Source: DASCOT01 sp965197275 | GTDB lineage: Bacteria > Acidobacteriota > UBA890 > WLXD01 | Length of the DNA: 64,000 nucleotides | Assembly (NCBI GenBank): GCA_965197275.1 | Contig: CBDAMQ010000015.1 | Coordinates: 1 to 64,000 of the forward strand | Direction of reading: 5' to 3' | Shown: positions 53,271-60,740 of the stretch, one piece after another | Layout of the letters: the number at the start of each line of letters is the position of its first letter | Position numbering within the stretch: position 1 is the first letter of the stretch | Position numbers and translations under genes: made by a program | The notes under the pieces: generated by a model | Seen by the model: only the letters and a program-made list of their open reading frames with translations | What the model was told of the DNA's origin: nothing | Databases searched by the model: none

Positions 53271-55193
53271 CTACAGGCTGCCGGTGAGTATCTCCTCGGA
53301 CGGATCGAGCCGATCCCAGAGACTACCGCCAACTCCGGCCAGCGCAACGACGATGGCGACGACCGGCGCCGCGCCGGCGACCCCGAGGAGTGGAAACTCC
53401 CAGGCGTTGAGTGGGATTCCCCAGAGCCAGATCTGGGCCATCAGCGTGCCGCCGATCACCAGTACGCCTGGAAGAAGGCCGAAGAACAGGGCTATCGATA
53501 GCGCCATGAACACCAGCAGGTTGTGGCCGAGCTGCGAGGCGGCCTGCTTCTTGTTCATACCGAGCGGAACCCAGCCAGGGAACGTCAGCGCAGCGATATT
53601 CTCCAAGCCGATCGACAACAGCGCTACGGCCAGGCTCAACGGTAGGACCCCGAGCACCGCCAGCGGCGTGAGCAGTATTGCTGAGACGCCGAGCGCCGCT
53701 GCCAGCTCCGCCTTGCCGCGCACTTCGGACAGATCGAGAGCGGCCGCAAGCTCCCGGCTGGCGCTGAAGTCGATCAAGCCCAGCTCGAGGGCAGTGTCGA
53801 CGCCGACCAGCAACAGGGCGCCGAAGGCGACCCTCGTGGCCACGATAACGAACGGCGCGGCCATCTGCGCCAGAAACATGCGCCCGCCGCGCAGTGGCCA
53901 TGTGCGGATCATCTCGAGCTTGAGAAGGTCGCTGCGCAGATCGTTGCGCAGGGATCGGGTCGAGAACAGCGGCGGAAAGAGCATCAACGCCGCGCCACCG
54001 ATTTGCAGCACGCCGACCCATCGAGCCGGTAACAATCCGGTTGGCACGGTGGCGATCAGCAGGGCGATCAGCACGACGCTGGCGGCGAGCAAGATCTTGA
54101 GCGGCAGCCGCTGCACCAGCATCAGGTTCTTCCACACGATGGCCAACTCGGGACTGCCGGGCGGCGCTAGAGCGAACGGGCGCCAGCGCCGCCGTAGCTG
54201 CGAGCGGCGCCACAGGCGGGCCGACGGGTCCGCCTCGCGGTTGCGCTGCCGGGCGTGAGCGAGAGCGGCTTCTTCGAAACTCGTCTGTCCCCGCACCACC
54301 CACTCGTTGTGGGCCACGAGCAGCATCAGCGGAACGGTCCAGGCGGCGAGCAGCTGCAGCAAGCTCGAGGCGCCGAGGCCGGCGAAGATCGGGATGATGA
54401 GCAGCAGGAACGGGGTAAGCGCCCATCCCAGGAGCCCGTTCCAGGCCTCGTCGGCGTGCGACGAGACCAACTCGACCAGTCTGTCCAGGGTGTCATCGCC
54501 GATCGTTTCGGTGATGGGGGACTCCAGCACGTCGACGAAGACCGCATTCAGCCCTGCGATCACCAGTACCCACAGCACCAGGAGCGTGGCCCACAGCAGC
54601 AGCCGTCGACGCCATGCGGCCACCGCCGGCAGCTCCGCGAGCCGGGCGAGCCAGAGTCCGCGTCCCTTGGCGTGCAGATCCCAGATACTCATGAAGATCC
54701 AGACGCCGGCGAACATGCCCAGTGCGGCGGCGACGCCGCGGGGGCGTGAGAAGAAGGTGACGATCACTACCCCTAGCAGCACGCCGGGCTGGCTCCGGAG
54801 GATCCCGTACTGGATCAGTCGGCGGCGTCGCACCGGTGCCGGGAGCAGGAGATGCAGCTCCGACTCGCTGAATTCTAGCGTGCTCTTGCCGAAGGGCAGC
54901 AGCCACCAGATGCTGACAACGGCCGCCAGCAACAGCGCGATGGCGAGTTGTGCGGCTTCGCCCAGCGGCCCGGCGAGCGCCTCGAACACCTCTGGCGGCG
55001 GTCCGAACTGAACCTCCCCGGAGAGATCGAAGCCGATCAGCGAATGCCCGAAAATACTCGATAGCCAGAAGGCTGCCCATCCGCCACCGATCAGAAACCC
55101 GACCAAGTAACGTGGTTCACGCAGGCGGCGCAGCGCTTGAACTAATCGACCGCGCACAGATCGCGCCAGTAAGAACAGCAATGCGCGCGTCAA
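53271..55193 (-). CDS. ABC exporter membrane subunit (ABC-2-like)
   Basis: 640 residues with about 12 hydrophobic segments (for example AAQLAIALLLAAVVSIWWLLPFG, LLLWATLLVLWVLVIAGLNAVF, KILLAASVVLIALLIATVP) and the pattern SESELHLLLPAPVRRRRLIQYGILRSQPGVLLG. That sequence of motifs occurs in permeases of putative multidrug or lipid ABC exporters. Its ATG overlaps the stop of the ATPase gene (ATGA), so the two form one transporter. Substrate unknown. Confidence 0.82.
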   Translation of the reverse strand: MTRALLFLLARSVRGRLVQALRRLREPRYLVGFLIGGGWAAFWLSSIFGHSLIGFDLSGEVQFGPPPEVFEALAGPLGEAAQLAIALLLAAVVSIWWLLPFGKSTLEFSESELHLLLPAPVRRRRLIQYGILRSQPGVLLGVVIVTFFSRPRGVAAALGMFAGVWIFMSIWDLHAKGRGLWLARLAELPAVAAWRRRLLLWATLLVLWVLVIAGLNAVFVDVLESPITETIGDDTLDRLVELVSSHADEAWNGLLGWALTPFLLLIIPIFAGLGASSLLQLLAAWTVPLMLLVAHNEWVVRGQTSFEEAALAHARQRNREADPSARLWRRSQLRRRWRPFALAPPGSPELAIVWKNLMLVQRLPLKILLAASVVLIALLIATVPTGLLPARWVGVLQIGGAALMLFPPLFSTRSLRNDLRSDLLKLEMIRTWPLRGGRMFLAQMAAPFVIVATRVAFGALLLVGVDTALELGLIDFSASRELAAALDLSEVRGKAELAAALGVSAILLTPLAVLGVLPLSLAVALLSIGLENIAALTFPGWVPLGMNKKQAASQLGHNLLVFMALSIALFFGLLPGVLVIGGTLMAQIWLWGIPLNAWEFPLLGVAGAAPVVAIVVALAGVGGSLWDRLDPSEEILTGSL

Positions 55194-55933
55194 GGTTGCT
55201 CATCCAACCCAGTTGCGCGCAGGAAGATCTCCTCCAGGTCGGCCTCGCCCGACAGATCGGGAACGGCGGCGCGGATCTCGTCGAGGGTGCCGGTGACCGC
55301 CAGGCGGCCGTTGCTGATGATCAGAATGCGCCCGCAGATCTCTTCCACCAGGTGGAGCATGTGCGACGAGACCACGACCGCTCCGCCAGCCTCGGCGGTG
55401 GCGGTGATGGTGCGCTTGGTGCGGCGCATGGCGGCGGGATCGAGCCCCGTGAGCGGCTCGTCGAGGATCAGAACCCTCGGTGTGTGTAGCAGCGCGCACG
55501 ACAGCAGGAGCTTCTGTTTCATGCCGCGTGATAGCTCACCGGGGAAAGCGTGGCGCCGATCCCATAGACCGTTGTCGCGTAGCAATGTCTCGGCGCGTTC
55601 CGCGCTATCGGCAACGTCGTACAGGCGAGCGAACAGCTCCAGGTGATCGGCGACGGTCAGGTGGTCGAACAGGTGGGGTTCGTCGGCAACGAAGGCCAGC
55701 TCCCGGCGGGCATCGACGGGCGCCTCTGCCAGATCGTGCCCGGCGATGCGGATCCTACCGGAGGTCGCCGGTACGATCCCTGCCAGGCACCGCAGCGTGG
55801 TTGTCTTCCCGGCGCCATTGGGTCCAACGAGGCCGAGGATCTCTCCGCCGGCCACGTCGATCGAGAGGCCGTCGACGGCACGATGCCCATCGTAGTCTTT
55901 TACTAGTTGCTCGATTTGAATCAGCGCGTCCAC
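55190..55933 (-). CDS. ABC transporter ATP-binding protein
   Basis: 247 residues from a GTG at 55933 (an earlier in-frame start at 55969 lacks support). Walker A GLVGPNGAGKTTTLRCLAG, Q-loop in LAFVADEPHLFDH, signature motif ELSRGMKQKLLLSCAL (variant SRGMK), Walker B VLILDEPLTGLDP and switch His in VVSSHMLH. The single-domain ATPase with the LSRGMKQK signature is of the ABC-2 exporter class. Partner of the downstream permease. Confidence 0.94.
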   Translation of the reverse strand: MDALIQIEQLVKDYDGHRAVDGLSIDVAGGEILGLVGPNGAGKTTTLRCLAGIVPATSGRIRIAGHDLAEAPVDARRELAFVADEPHLFDHLTVADHLELFARLYDVADSAERAETLLRDNGLWDRRHAFPGELSRGMKQKLLLSCALLHTPRVLILDEPLTGLDPAAMRRTKRTITATAEAGGAVVVSSHMLHLVEEICGRILIISNGRLAVTGTLDEIRAAVPDLSGEADLEEIFLRATGLDEQP

Positions 55934-56113
55934 TGGGCCATGGTACCCGCTCGGCCAGCGACTCCCCACACGTTGCTCGCGGCTGGCAGTAGCTCATGAC
56001 CGAGCGGTCGCTTGCGGCGGTCGGTCGGCAGCTGATGCCGGCGGCCGACACGAAGATCGACATATCATCATGGTTGGAAACCCGGCCGCGAGGCCCATCA
56101 GGAGATCGATCTA

Positions 56114-57394
56114 ATGTCCCGAATGGTGCTGACACGAACTGCCACCGTCGCCGTGGCTCTTTGCATCACGATGCTCGCGGCGCCAGCGTTGAGCGCCAGT
56201 TCGGCGTCGCCCGTGGGCGCGCAAGACGCCGCGGCGCGCCGCATCGTGGCGGTTGGCGACATTCATGGCGCCTACGAAGAGTTGGTGTCGGTGCTTCGAG
56301 TCAGCGGCATCATCGACGCTGACCTCAAGTGGAGTGGTGCCGACGCTGTCGTCGTGCAGACAGGAGACTTCATGGACCGCGGTGCTGGGGTGCGCCAGGT
56401 GATGGACTTGCTGATGCGACTGCAGCAAGAAGCGCCGGACTCCGGGGGAGAGGTCATCGTTCTGCTCGGCAACCACGAGATCATGAACCTGATCGGCGAA
56501 TTCCGCGATGCGAGCCCCGAGCAGATGGCAGAGTTTCTCGACGACGACTCGGACGATGTTCTCGATAGCGCATGGGACGAGCTGCAGCGGGTCATTGAAG
56601 CTACGTCGACCGGTCGGTTGTCGTCGCGCCGGCGGCGCGAGCTGCGCAACAGCTGGCAAGAAAACACCTCCGCCGAACGCATCGCGTACATCCGCGCCGT
56701 CGGGCCGGATGAGCCGTATGGCATCTGGCTGCGGACGTTGCCGCTGGCCGCCAACGTCGACGGGATCGCCTTTATGCATGCGGGGGTGGCACCGGAGCAG
56801 GCGCCGCGCGGCGTCGAGGTTCTTAGCCAGCGGGTCGTCGACGAGATCGTCGCGATCGACGCGTATCGGGCCAGGTTGTTGGAGAATCGGCTCACGACTA
56901 GTTTCAGCGAGTTGCGGGAGGTCCTGCGCGGCGCGGCGCAGGCCACCGGCGGCCTCGACTGGTTCGATAGCTCGCAGACCGGCCTGCCGGAGCTTTCGCC
57001 GGCGGGCGGCAACTCGCAGGATGATCAACGAGCCTGGTATGAAGCGCTTTTTCGCATCCAACAGTGGTACGCCTTGGCAGCACGTGGCCCGCTGTGGTTC
57101 CGCGGGCTGGCGGAGTTGTCCGATCCGGACAACGTGGCCGTGCTCGAGGCGGTTCTGGTCGCCCTCGACTCGCGTGCGATCGTTGTCGGCCACTCACCCC
57201 AGACCGACGGTATTAGCGCACGGTTCGATGGCCGATTGTTCATGATCGATACGGGCATGCTCGCCTCGGTGTACAACGGGCGACCGGCGGTGCTGGAGAT
57301 TACCGGCGAGGACACGGCGGCGGTCTACGCGGACGGCTCCCGGGTAGAGCTCCAGCCCCTCGCCACGGCTGCCGCTGCGCCCGGCGCCCGCTGA
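56114..57394 (+). CDS. Exported calcineurin-like metallophosphatase
   Basis: 426 residues with a signal peptide (VAVALCITMLAAPALSASSA). Metallophosphatase motifs in order: VAVGDIHGAY, VQTGDFMDRG, VLLGNHEIMN, then AFMHAGVAP and VVGHSPQTDG. These bind the two metals and the phosphate of PPP-type phosphatases, so the protein probably dephosphorylates a periplasmic substrate (protein or small molecule). A helical insert of about 60 residues (residues 130-195) lies after GNHE. AGGAG is nine bases upstream of the start. Divergent from the ABC ATPase and followed by the aquaporin gene 20 bases downstream. Confidence 0.88.
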   Translation: MSRMVLTRTATVAVALCITMLAAPALSASSASPVGAQDAAARRIVAVGDIHGAYEELVSVLRVSGIIDADLKWSGADAVVVQTGDFMDRGAGVRQVMDLLMRLQQEAPDSGGEVIVLLGNHEIMNLIGEFRDASPEQMAEFLDDDSDDVLDSAWDELQRVIEATSTGRLSSRRRRELRNSWQENTSAERIAYIRAVGPDEPYGIWLRTLPLAANVDGIAFMHAGVAPEQAPRGVEVLSQRVVDEIVAIDAYRARLLENRLTTSFSELREVLRGAAQATGGLDWFDSSQTGLPELSPAGGNSQDDQRAWYEALFRIQQWYALAARGPLWFRGLAELSDPDNVAVLEAVLVALDSRAIVVGHSPQTDGISARFDGRLFMIDTGMLASVYNGRPAVLEITGEDTAAVYADGSRVELQPLATAAAAPGAR

Positions 57395-57414
57395 TCGCTG
57401 CGAGGCTCTTGGGA

Positions 57415-58155
57415 ATGGGTTTGAGCTGGCGTCGTCTGCTTGAAGCACGGATGGATCGCGCGCTCGTCGTGTGCGCGATCTCGGAGGGCGTCGGTACGTT
57501 TGTCCTGACGTTTATCGGAGCGGCGGCGATCTGCACCGACGCATATAGCGGCGGGCAGCTCGGGCTTGTTGGAATAGCGCTGGCGCACGGACTGGTCTTG
57601 GCAGCGATCGTGAGCGCGCTCGGGCACGTATCCGGGGCGCACGTCAACCCGGCCGTAACCGTCGGAGCTCTGCTCGTGCGTGCGATCGACGCGCCCCGGG
57701 CGCTGGTCCACGGGGCCGCTCAGCTGATGGGAGCCAGCATCGCTGGCCTCATGCTGGCGGCCACGTTCGGGGCCGATGTTTGGCAGCCGGTGCATCTAGG
57801 CGCTCCGACCCTGGGACCCGGTGTGGAGCCCGGCACCGGGGTGTTCGTCGAGATGATTCTGACGTTCATACTGGTGTTCGTGATTCTGCAGATGGCGGCC
57901 GACCCACGCTCGCCCCGATACGTGCACGGCATCGTGATCGGGGCCACGTTGGCAGCCGGTATCTTGGTCGGCGGTCCCGTGACTGGCGCCGCGCTCAATC
58001 CCGCGCGGGCGTTCGGACCGGCGCTCGCGGCCGGCTACTGGGCGTCGCATTATGTCTATTGGGTCGGGCCGATGTTCGGTGGCGTGGTTGCGGCTGTGCT
58101 GTACGGTTACCTCAGCTCCAGCGCGCCACCCAGAGTGGAAGAGGGCGGCTATTGA
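57415..58155 (+). CDS. Aquaporin / MIP-family channel
   Basis: About 246 residues, six helices, with both NPA motifs: GAHVNPAVTVGA and GAALNPARAFGPAL. The second NPA is followed by Arg-Ala-Phe rather than the Asp of glycerol facilitators (NPARDFGPR), which leans towards a water channel or aquaporin-like member rather than a strict GlpF. It could still admit small solutes for the GlpK/GlpD pair. Start at 57415 ATG; a TTG two codons earlier is also open. Its stop overlaps the next start (TTGA). Confidence 0.9.
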   Translation: MGLSWRRLLEARMDRALVVCAISEGVGTFVLTFIGAAAICTDAYSGGQLGLVGIALAHGLVLAAIVSALGHVSGAHVNPAVTVGALLVRAIDAPRALVHGAAQLMGASIAGLMLAATFGADVWQPVHLGAPTLGPGVEPGTGVFVEMILTFILVFVILQMAADPRSPRYVHGIVIGATLAAGILVGGPVTGAALNPARAFGPALAAGYWASHYVYWVGPMFGGVVAAVLYGYLSSSAPPRVEEGGY

Positions 58156-59636
58156 GAGGAGAGGCGGCGGGCGCGGTTCTTGCTGCTACGAGCTTCGCCG
58201 TGGCAGTCGCAGCCTGCGCTCCGAGGCCGGAGATACCTATCCCTAGGCGGCTGGTGTTGATCACCGTGGACACGCTGCGCGCCGACCACATGTCTGCCTT
58301 TGACTATCCGATCGCCACCACCCCGTTTCTCGATCGACTCGCCTCCGAGGGGACGCTGTTCACTCGCGCCTACGCCCACTCTGCCACCACCAAGCCATCG
58401 CACTCTTCGATGTTCACCTCGCTTTATCCGGTTCAACACCGCGTACAGAACAACGGGTTGGTGCTCGACGATGAGTTCGAGACGATGGCGGAGCTAATGG
58501 GTGCGGCCGGCTACGAGACGGCAGCATTCGTGAGCACGGATGCGCCGTTGGGCGGGAACCTCCGGCAGGGCTTCGAGGTGTGGGATCAGCACCGCGTAGA
58601 TCGCGACCAGGACGGCGGACGCAAACAGTACCGTGCTGCCAGCGACACTGTTGATCGCGCGCTTGCCTGGATCGACGAGGCACCTGCAGAGGGTCGTGAT
58701 CGTTTCTTCCTGTGGGTCCACGTGTACGATCCCCACAAGCCGCTGCAGCCGCCGGCCGAAGTTCTCGAGGAGGTCGAAGGACTGATCGCGGCGTACGGTG
58801 AACAGGCCTATCGAGATCTTCTGGTGAGCCGCGGCATTCCGGCCGGGGACGAGGAAAGCGGCGCCGGCGGCGAGGAAAGTGGCGCCGGCGGTGAGGAAAG
58901 CGGCGCCGGCGGCGAGGAAAGCGGCACCCGCCGCGATGTTGCCGCCTACGATGCCGAGATCCTGTACGCGGATCGTCAGCTGGCGCGCTTGTTCGCCCAT
59001 CTGGACACCGCCGGTCTCAACGACGAGGCGCTCTGGATCGTTACCTCGGATCACGGGCAGGGACTTGGCGCGCACGACTGGTTCGGCCACTCAAAACAGA
59101 TCTATAACGCCCAGTTGTGGGTGCCGCTCTTGTTCTGGCGAGCCGCTGGCGCCGACGGTGTTCGGGTCAGCGAACGCGTCGTGCAGCATGTCGATTTGCT
59201 GCCGACTGTAACGCACCTATTCGATCTGACCGCTGGTCAGATCATGCCCATGCAGGGGCGGTCGCTAGCACAGTATCTCGGTGGGGGTCGGCCGCGCGAA
59301 GCCGGATGGTTCGCCTTCTCCGAGCGTAGCTACTACGAGAACGCGTCGAGCAGAAGGCAGCAGCGCGGCAACTATGAGCCGGGAGAGCGGTACGCGCTCC
59401 AGGACATCGAGTACAAGTACATGCTCTATACCGATGGTGACGACGAGTTCTACGACCTGCGCTCCGACCCGTACGAGCTCGTCGACATGATCGACTCGCC
59501 CGAGCTCGCCGACCGCCGCGACCAGATGCGCGACGTGCTCACGTCGCTCCTCGAGAACATGCCGAGCGAGCGTGAGGCGCAGTCCGTTTCGCCGGAGGAT
59601 ATCGCCAGGCTGCGCGACCTGGGCTACATCCAGTAA
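58152..59636 (+). CDS. Sulfatase-like (alkaline phosphatase superfamily) lipoprotein
   Basis: About 494 residues from a TTG at 58152, within the aquaporin stop. Leader ATSFAVAVAACAP ends in a lipobox. Core: ITVDTLRADHMSAFDYPIATTPFLDRLASEG, active-site segment SATTKPSHSSMFTS (Thr where sulfatases have Cys or Ser), HVYDPHKPL, VTSDHGQGLGAHDWFGHSKQ and the C-terminal YKYMLYTDGDDEFYDLRSDPYEL. As Thr replaces the formylglycine residue, a phosphodiesterase or phosphotransferase role is likelier than sulfatase. It ends in RLRDLGYIQ. A four-copy in-frame repeat (EESGAGG) inserts about residues 234-261. Convergent with the phosphodiesterase operon. Confidence 0.87.
   Translation: MRGEAAGAVLAATSFAVAVAACAPRPEIPIPRRLVLITVDTLRADHMSAFDYPIATTPFLDRLASEGTLFTRAYAHSATTKPSHSSMFTSLYPVQHRVQNNGLVLDDEFETMAELMGAAGYETAAFVSTDAPLGGNLRQGFEVWDQHRVDRDQDGGRKQYRAASDTVDRALAWIDEAPAEGRDRFFLWVHVYDPHKPLQPPAEVLEEVEGLIAAYGEQAYRDLLVSRGIPAGDEESGAGGEESGAGGEESGAGGEESGTRRDVAAYDAEILYADRQLARLFAHLDTAGLNDEALWIVTSDHGQGLGAHDWFGHSKQIYNAQLWVPLLFWRAAGADGVRVSERVVQHVDLLPTVTHLFDLTAGQIMPMQGRSLAQYLGGGRPREAGWFAFSERSYYENASSRRQQRGNYEPGERYALQDIEYKYMLYTDGDDEFYDLRSDPYELVDMIDSPELADRRDQMRDVLTSLLENMPSEREAQSVSPEDIARLRDLGYIQ
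58851..58934 (+). repeat. 21-bp in-frame tandem repeat, four units
   Basis: Units start at 58851, 58872, 58893 and 58914 (GAGGAAAGCGGCGCCGGCGGC, with slight variation; the last ends CACCCGCCGC). They encode three EESGAGG heptads and EESGTRR within the sulfatase-like gene. Copy number could vary by slippage without breaking the frame, changing only a flexible acidic linker. Confidence 0.9.
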
Positions 59637-59641
59637 GGCCG

Positions 59642-60481
59642 CTAGATGGTTACACCGAAGCGGCCCTTGAGCGCGAATGCGATGATGATCGTCAGCAGGA
59701 AGAAGACAATCAGCCAGTCGGTCTCGTAGCCGAACACGCCTACCTCGCGCGTCGGGTAGATGACCTCGATCTCGCTCACCATGCCGGCGGCGGGCAGGGA
59801 AGGCTCGGTCGGGTACAGCAGCAGGTTCACGAAGCTCGGTTTCAACCGGTAGGGGGACCGCCGTACCACGGCGTCGGACGCCACGATCTGCTTGCTGACG
59901 CGCTGGCCGGCGACCTCGATCAGCACTTCGTAGTCACCCGGCGTTTCAGCCACGATCCGCCAGGCGAGCTGGTTGCGCGTCTGGATCCATACCCGCGGGC
60001 TGTCGAGTCGCAGCCCGTCGGGCAATGTCAATGTGGCCGGCGGGGCCTCGGGGCCAGAAGCGCTACCAGAGAGGCTCACCTGAAGAATGGTCTGGTCGCC
60101 GGTCTCCAGGCCGCGGTAGCCGTAGTGGAACTGCAGCTGTGCGATCACCAGAACGAACGGCACGATCATGAACACCATCGGCACGAGGTTCAGACAGAGA
60201 TAGGTCATGTTGTTGCGCAAGATGCCGCCTTGGGCGCGCAAGATCGCCACAATGTCGTCGTTGAACAGACGGATTTCGAACAATCCGGCGGCGATCTTGC
60301 GTTTAACGGCCTCGACGGCGGGCTGATTGGACGTAGCGCGGTAGCCGAGCAGCATGAGCACCGCGCATCCGATCGAGATCAGGACTAACCCGATCATCGG
60401 ATGCAGCTGCTGGAAGGGCAGCAACACGAGATCGAACAGCCGCCGCAGCAGACCGTTGACGGTGCCGAAGATGGCGTTCAT
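59642..60481 (-). CDS. Inner membrane protein of unknown function, possibly Oxa1/EMC3-like
   Basis: 279 residues. Hydrophobic segments at about 28-48 (MIGLVLISIGCAVLMLLGY), 93-115 (MTYLCLNLVPMVFMIVPFVLVI) and 255-275 (WLIVFFLLTIIIAFALKGRF) flank a basic helical hairpin (RATSNQPAVEAVKRKIAAG, LFEIRLFNDDIVAILRAQ) and a periplasmic beta-rich domain. The TSNQ-basic hairpin between helices resembles the cytosolic coiled region of DUF106/EMC3 and YidC-type insertases, a weak similarity only. Last gene of the phosphodiesterase operon, 20 bases after the microprotein gene. Confidence 0.72.
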   Translation of the reverse strand: MNAIFGTVNGLLRRLFDLVLLPFQQLHPMIGLVLISIGCAVLMLLGYRATSNQPAVEAVKRKIAAGLFEIRLFNDDIVAILRAQGGILRNNMTYLCLNLVPMVFMIVPFVLVIAQLQFHYGYRGLETGDQTILQVSLSGSASGPEAPPATLTLPDGLRLDSPRVWIQTRNQLAWRIVAETPGDYEVLIEVAGQRVSKQIVASDAVVRRSPYRLKPSFVNLLLYPTEPSLPAAGMVSEIEVIYPTREVGVFGYETDWLIVFFLLTIIIAFALKGRFGVTI

Positions 60482-60501
60482 GGCGACAATCGGTTGTCAG
60501 G

Positions 60502-60696
60502 TCAGGAGATGTAGCCGAGGCCTTGGAGCTTCTTGCGGATCTCTTCCTCGGAGTCAGTCTCTTCGAGGACGGCGAGCTCCTTCTCCAGCGCGTAGGTAAT
60601 GAACTCCTCGACCGAGGAGTAGCCGGCTATATCGGCATATTTCCGCACCCGGTCGAGCAGGCCGGTGTCGAGCTTGATCTTGCCGCCTCCGAACAT
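60502..60696 (-). CDS. Ribbon-helix-helix-like microprotein with LGYI tail
   Basis: 64 residues: GGGKIKLDTGLLDRVRKYAD, then IAGYSSVEEFITYALEKELA, then VLEETDSEEEIRKKLQGLGYIS. The first 45 residues fit a ribbon-helix-helix fold (beta strand KIKLD, helices LLDRVRKYADIAG and SVEEFITYALEKEL), as in CopG/Arc regulators and some antitoxins. The end KLQGLGYIS is strikingly like the C-termini of the sulfatase-like proteins in this window (RLRDLGYIQ, RLRALGYLQ). Sits between the phosphodiesterase and membrane protein genes on the same strand. Confidence 0.78.
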   Translation of the reverse strand: MFGGGKIKLDTGLLDRVRKYADIAGYSSVEEFITYALEKELAVLEETDSEEEIRKKLQGLGYIS

Positions 60697-60740
60697 TCTC
60701 TAACTCCTGTCTAGCGTCAGGACACTGGGGGCCTGCAGGC

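Noticed and set aside
53014..54258. 414-codon plus-strand frame across glpK and the ABC permease
   Set aside because: Antisense shadow rich in Arg, Ser and Pro with no motif. Both genes on the other strand are well supported.
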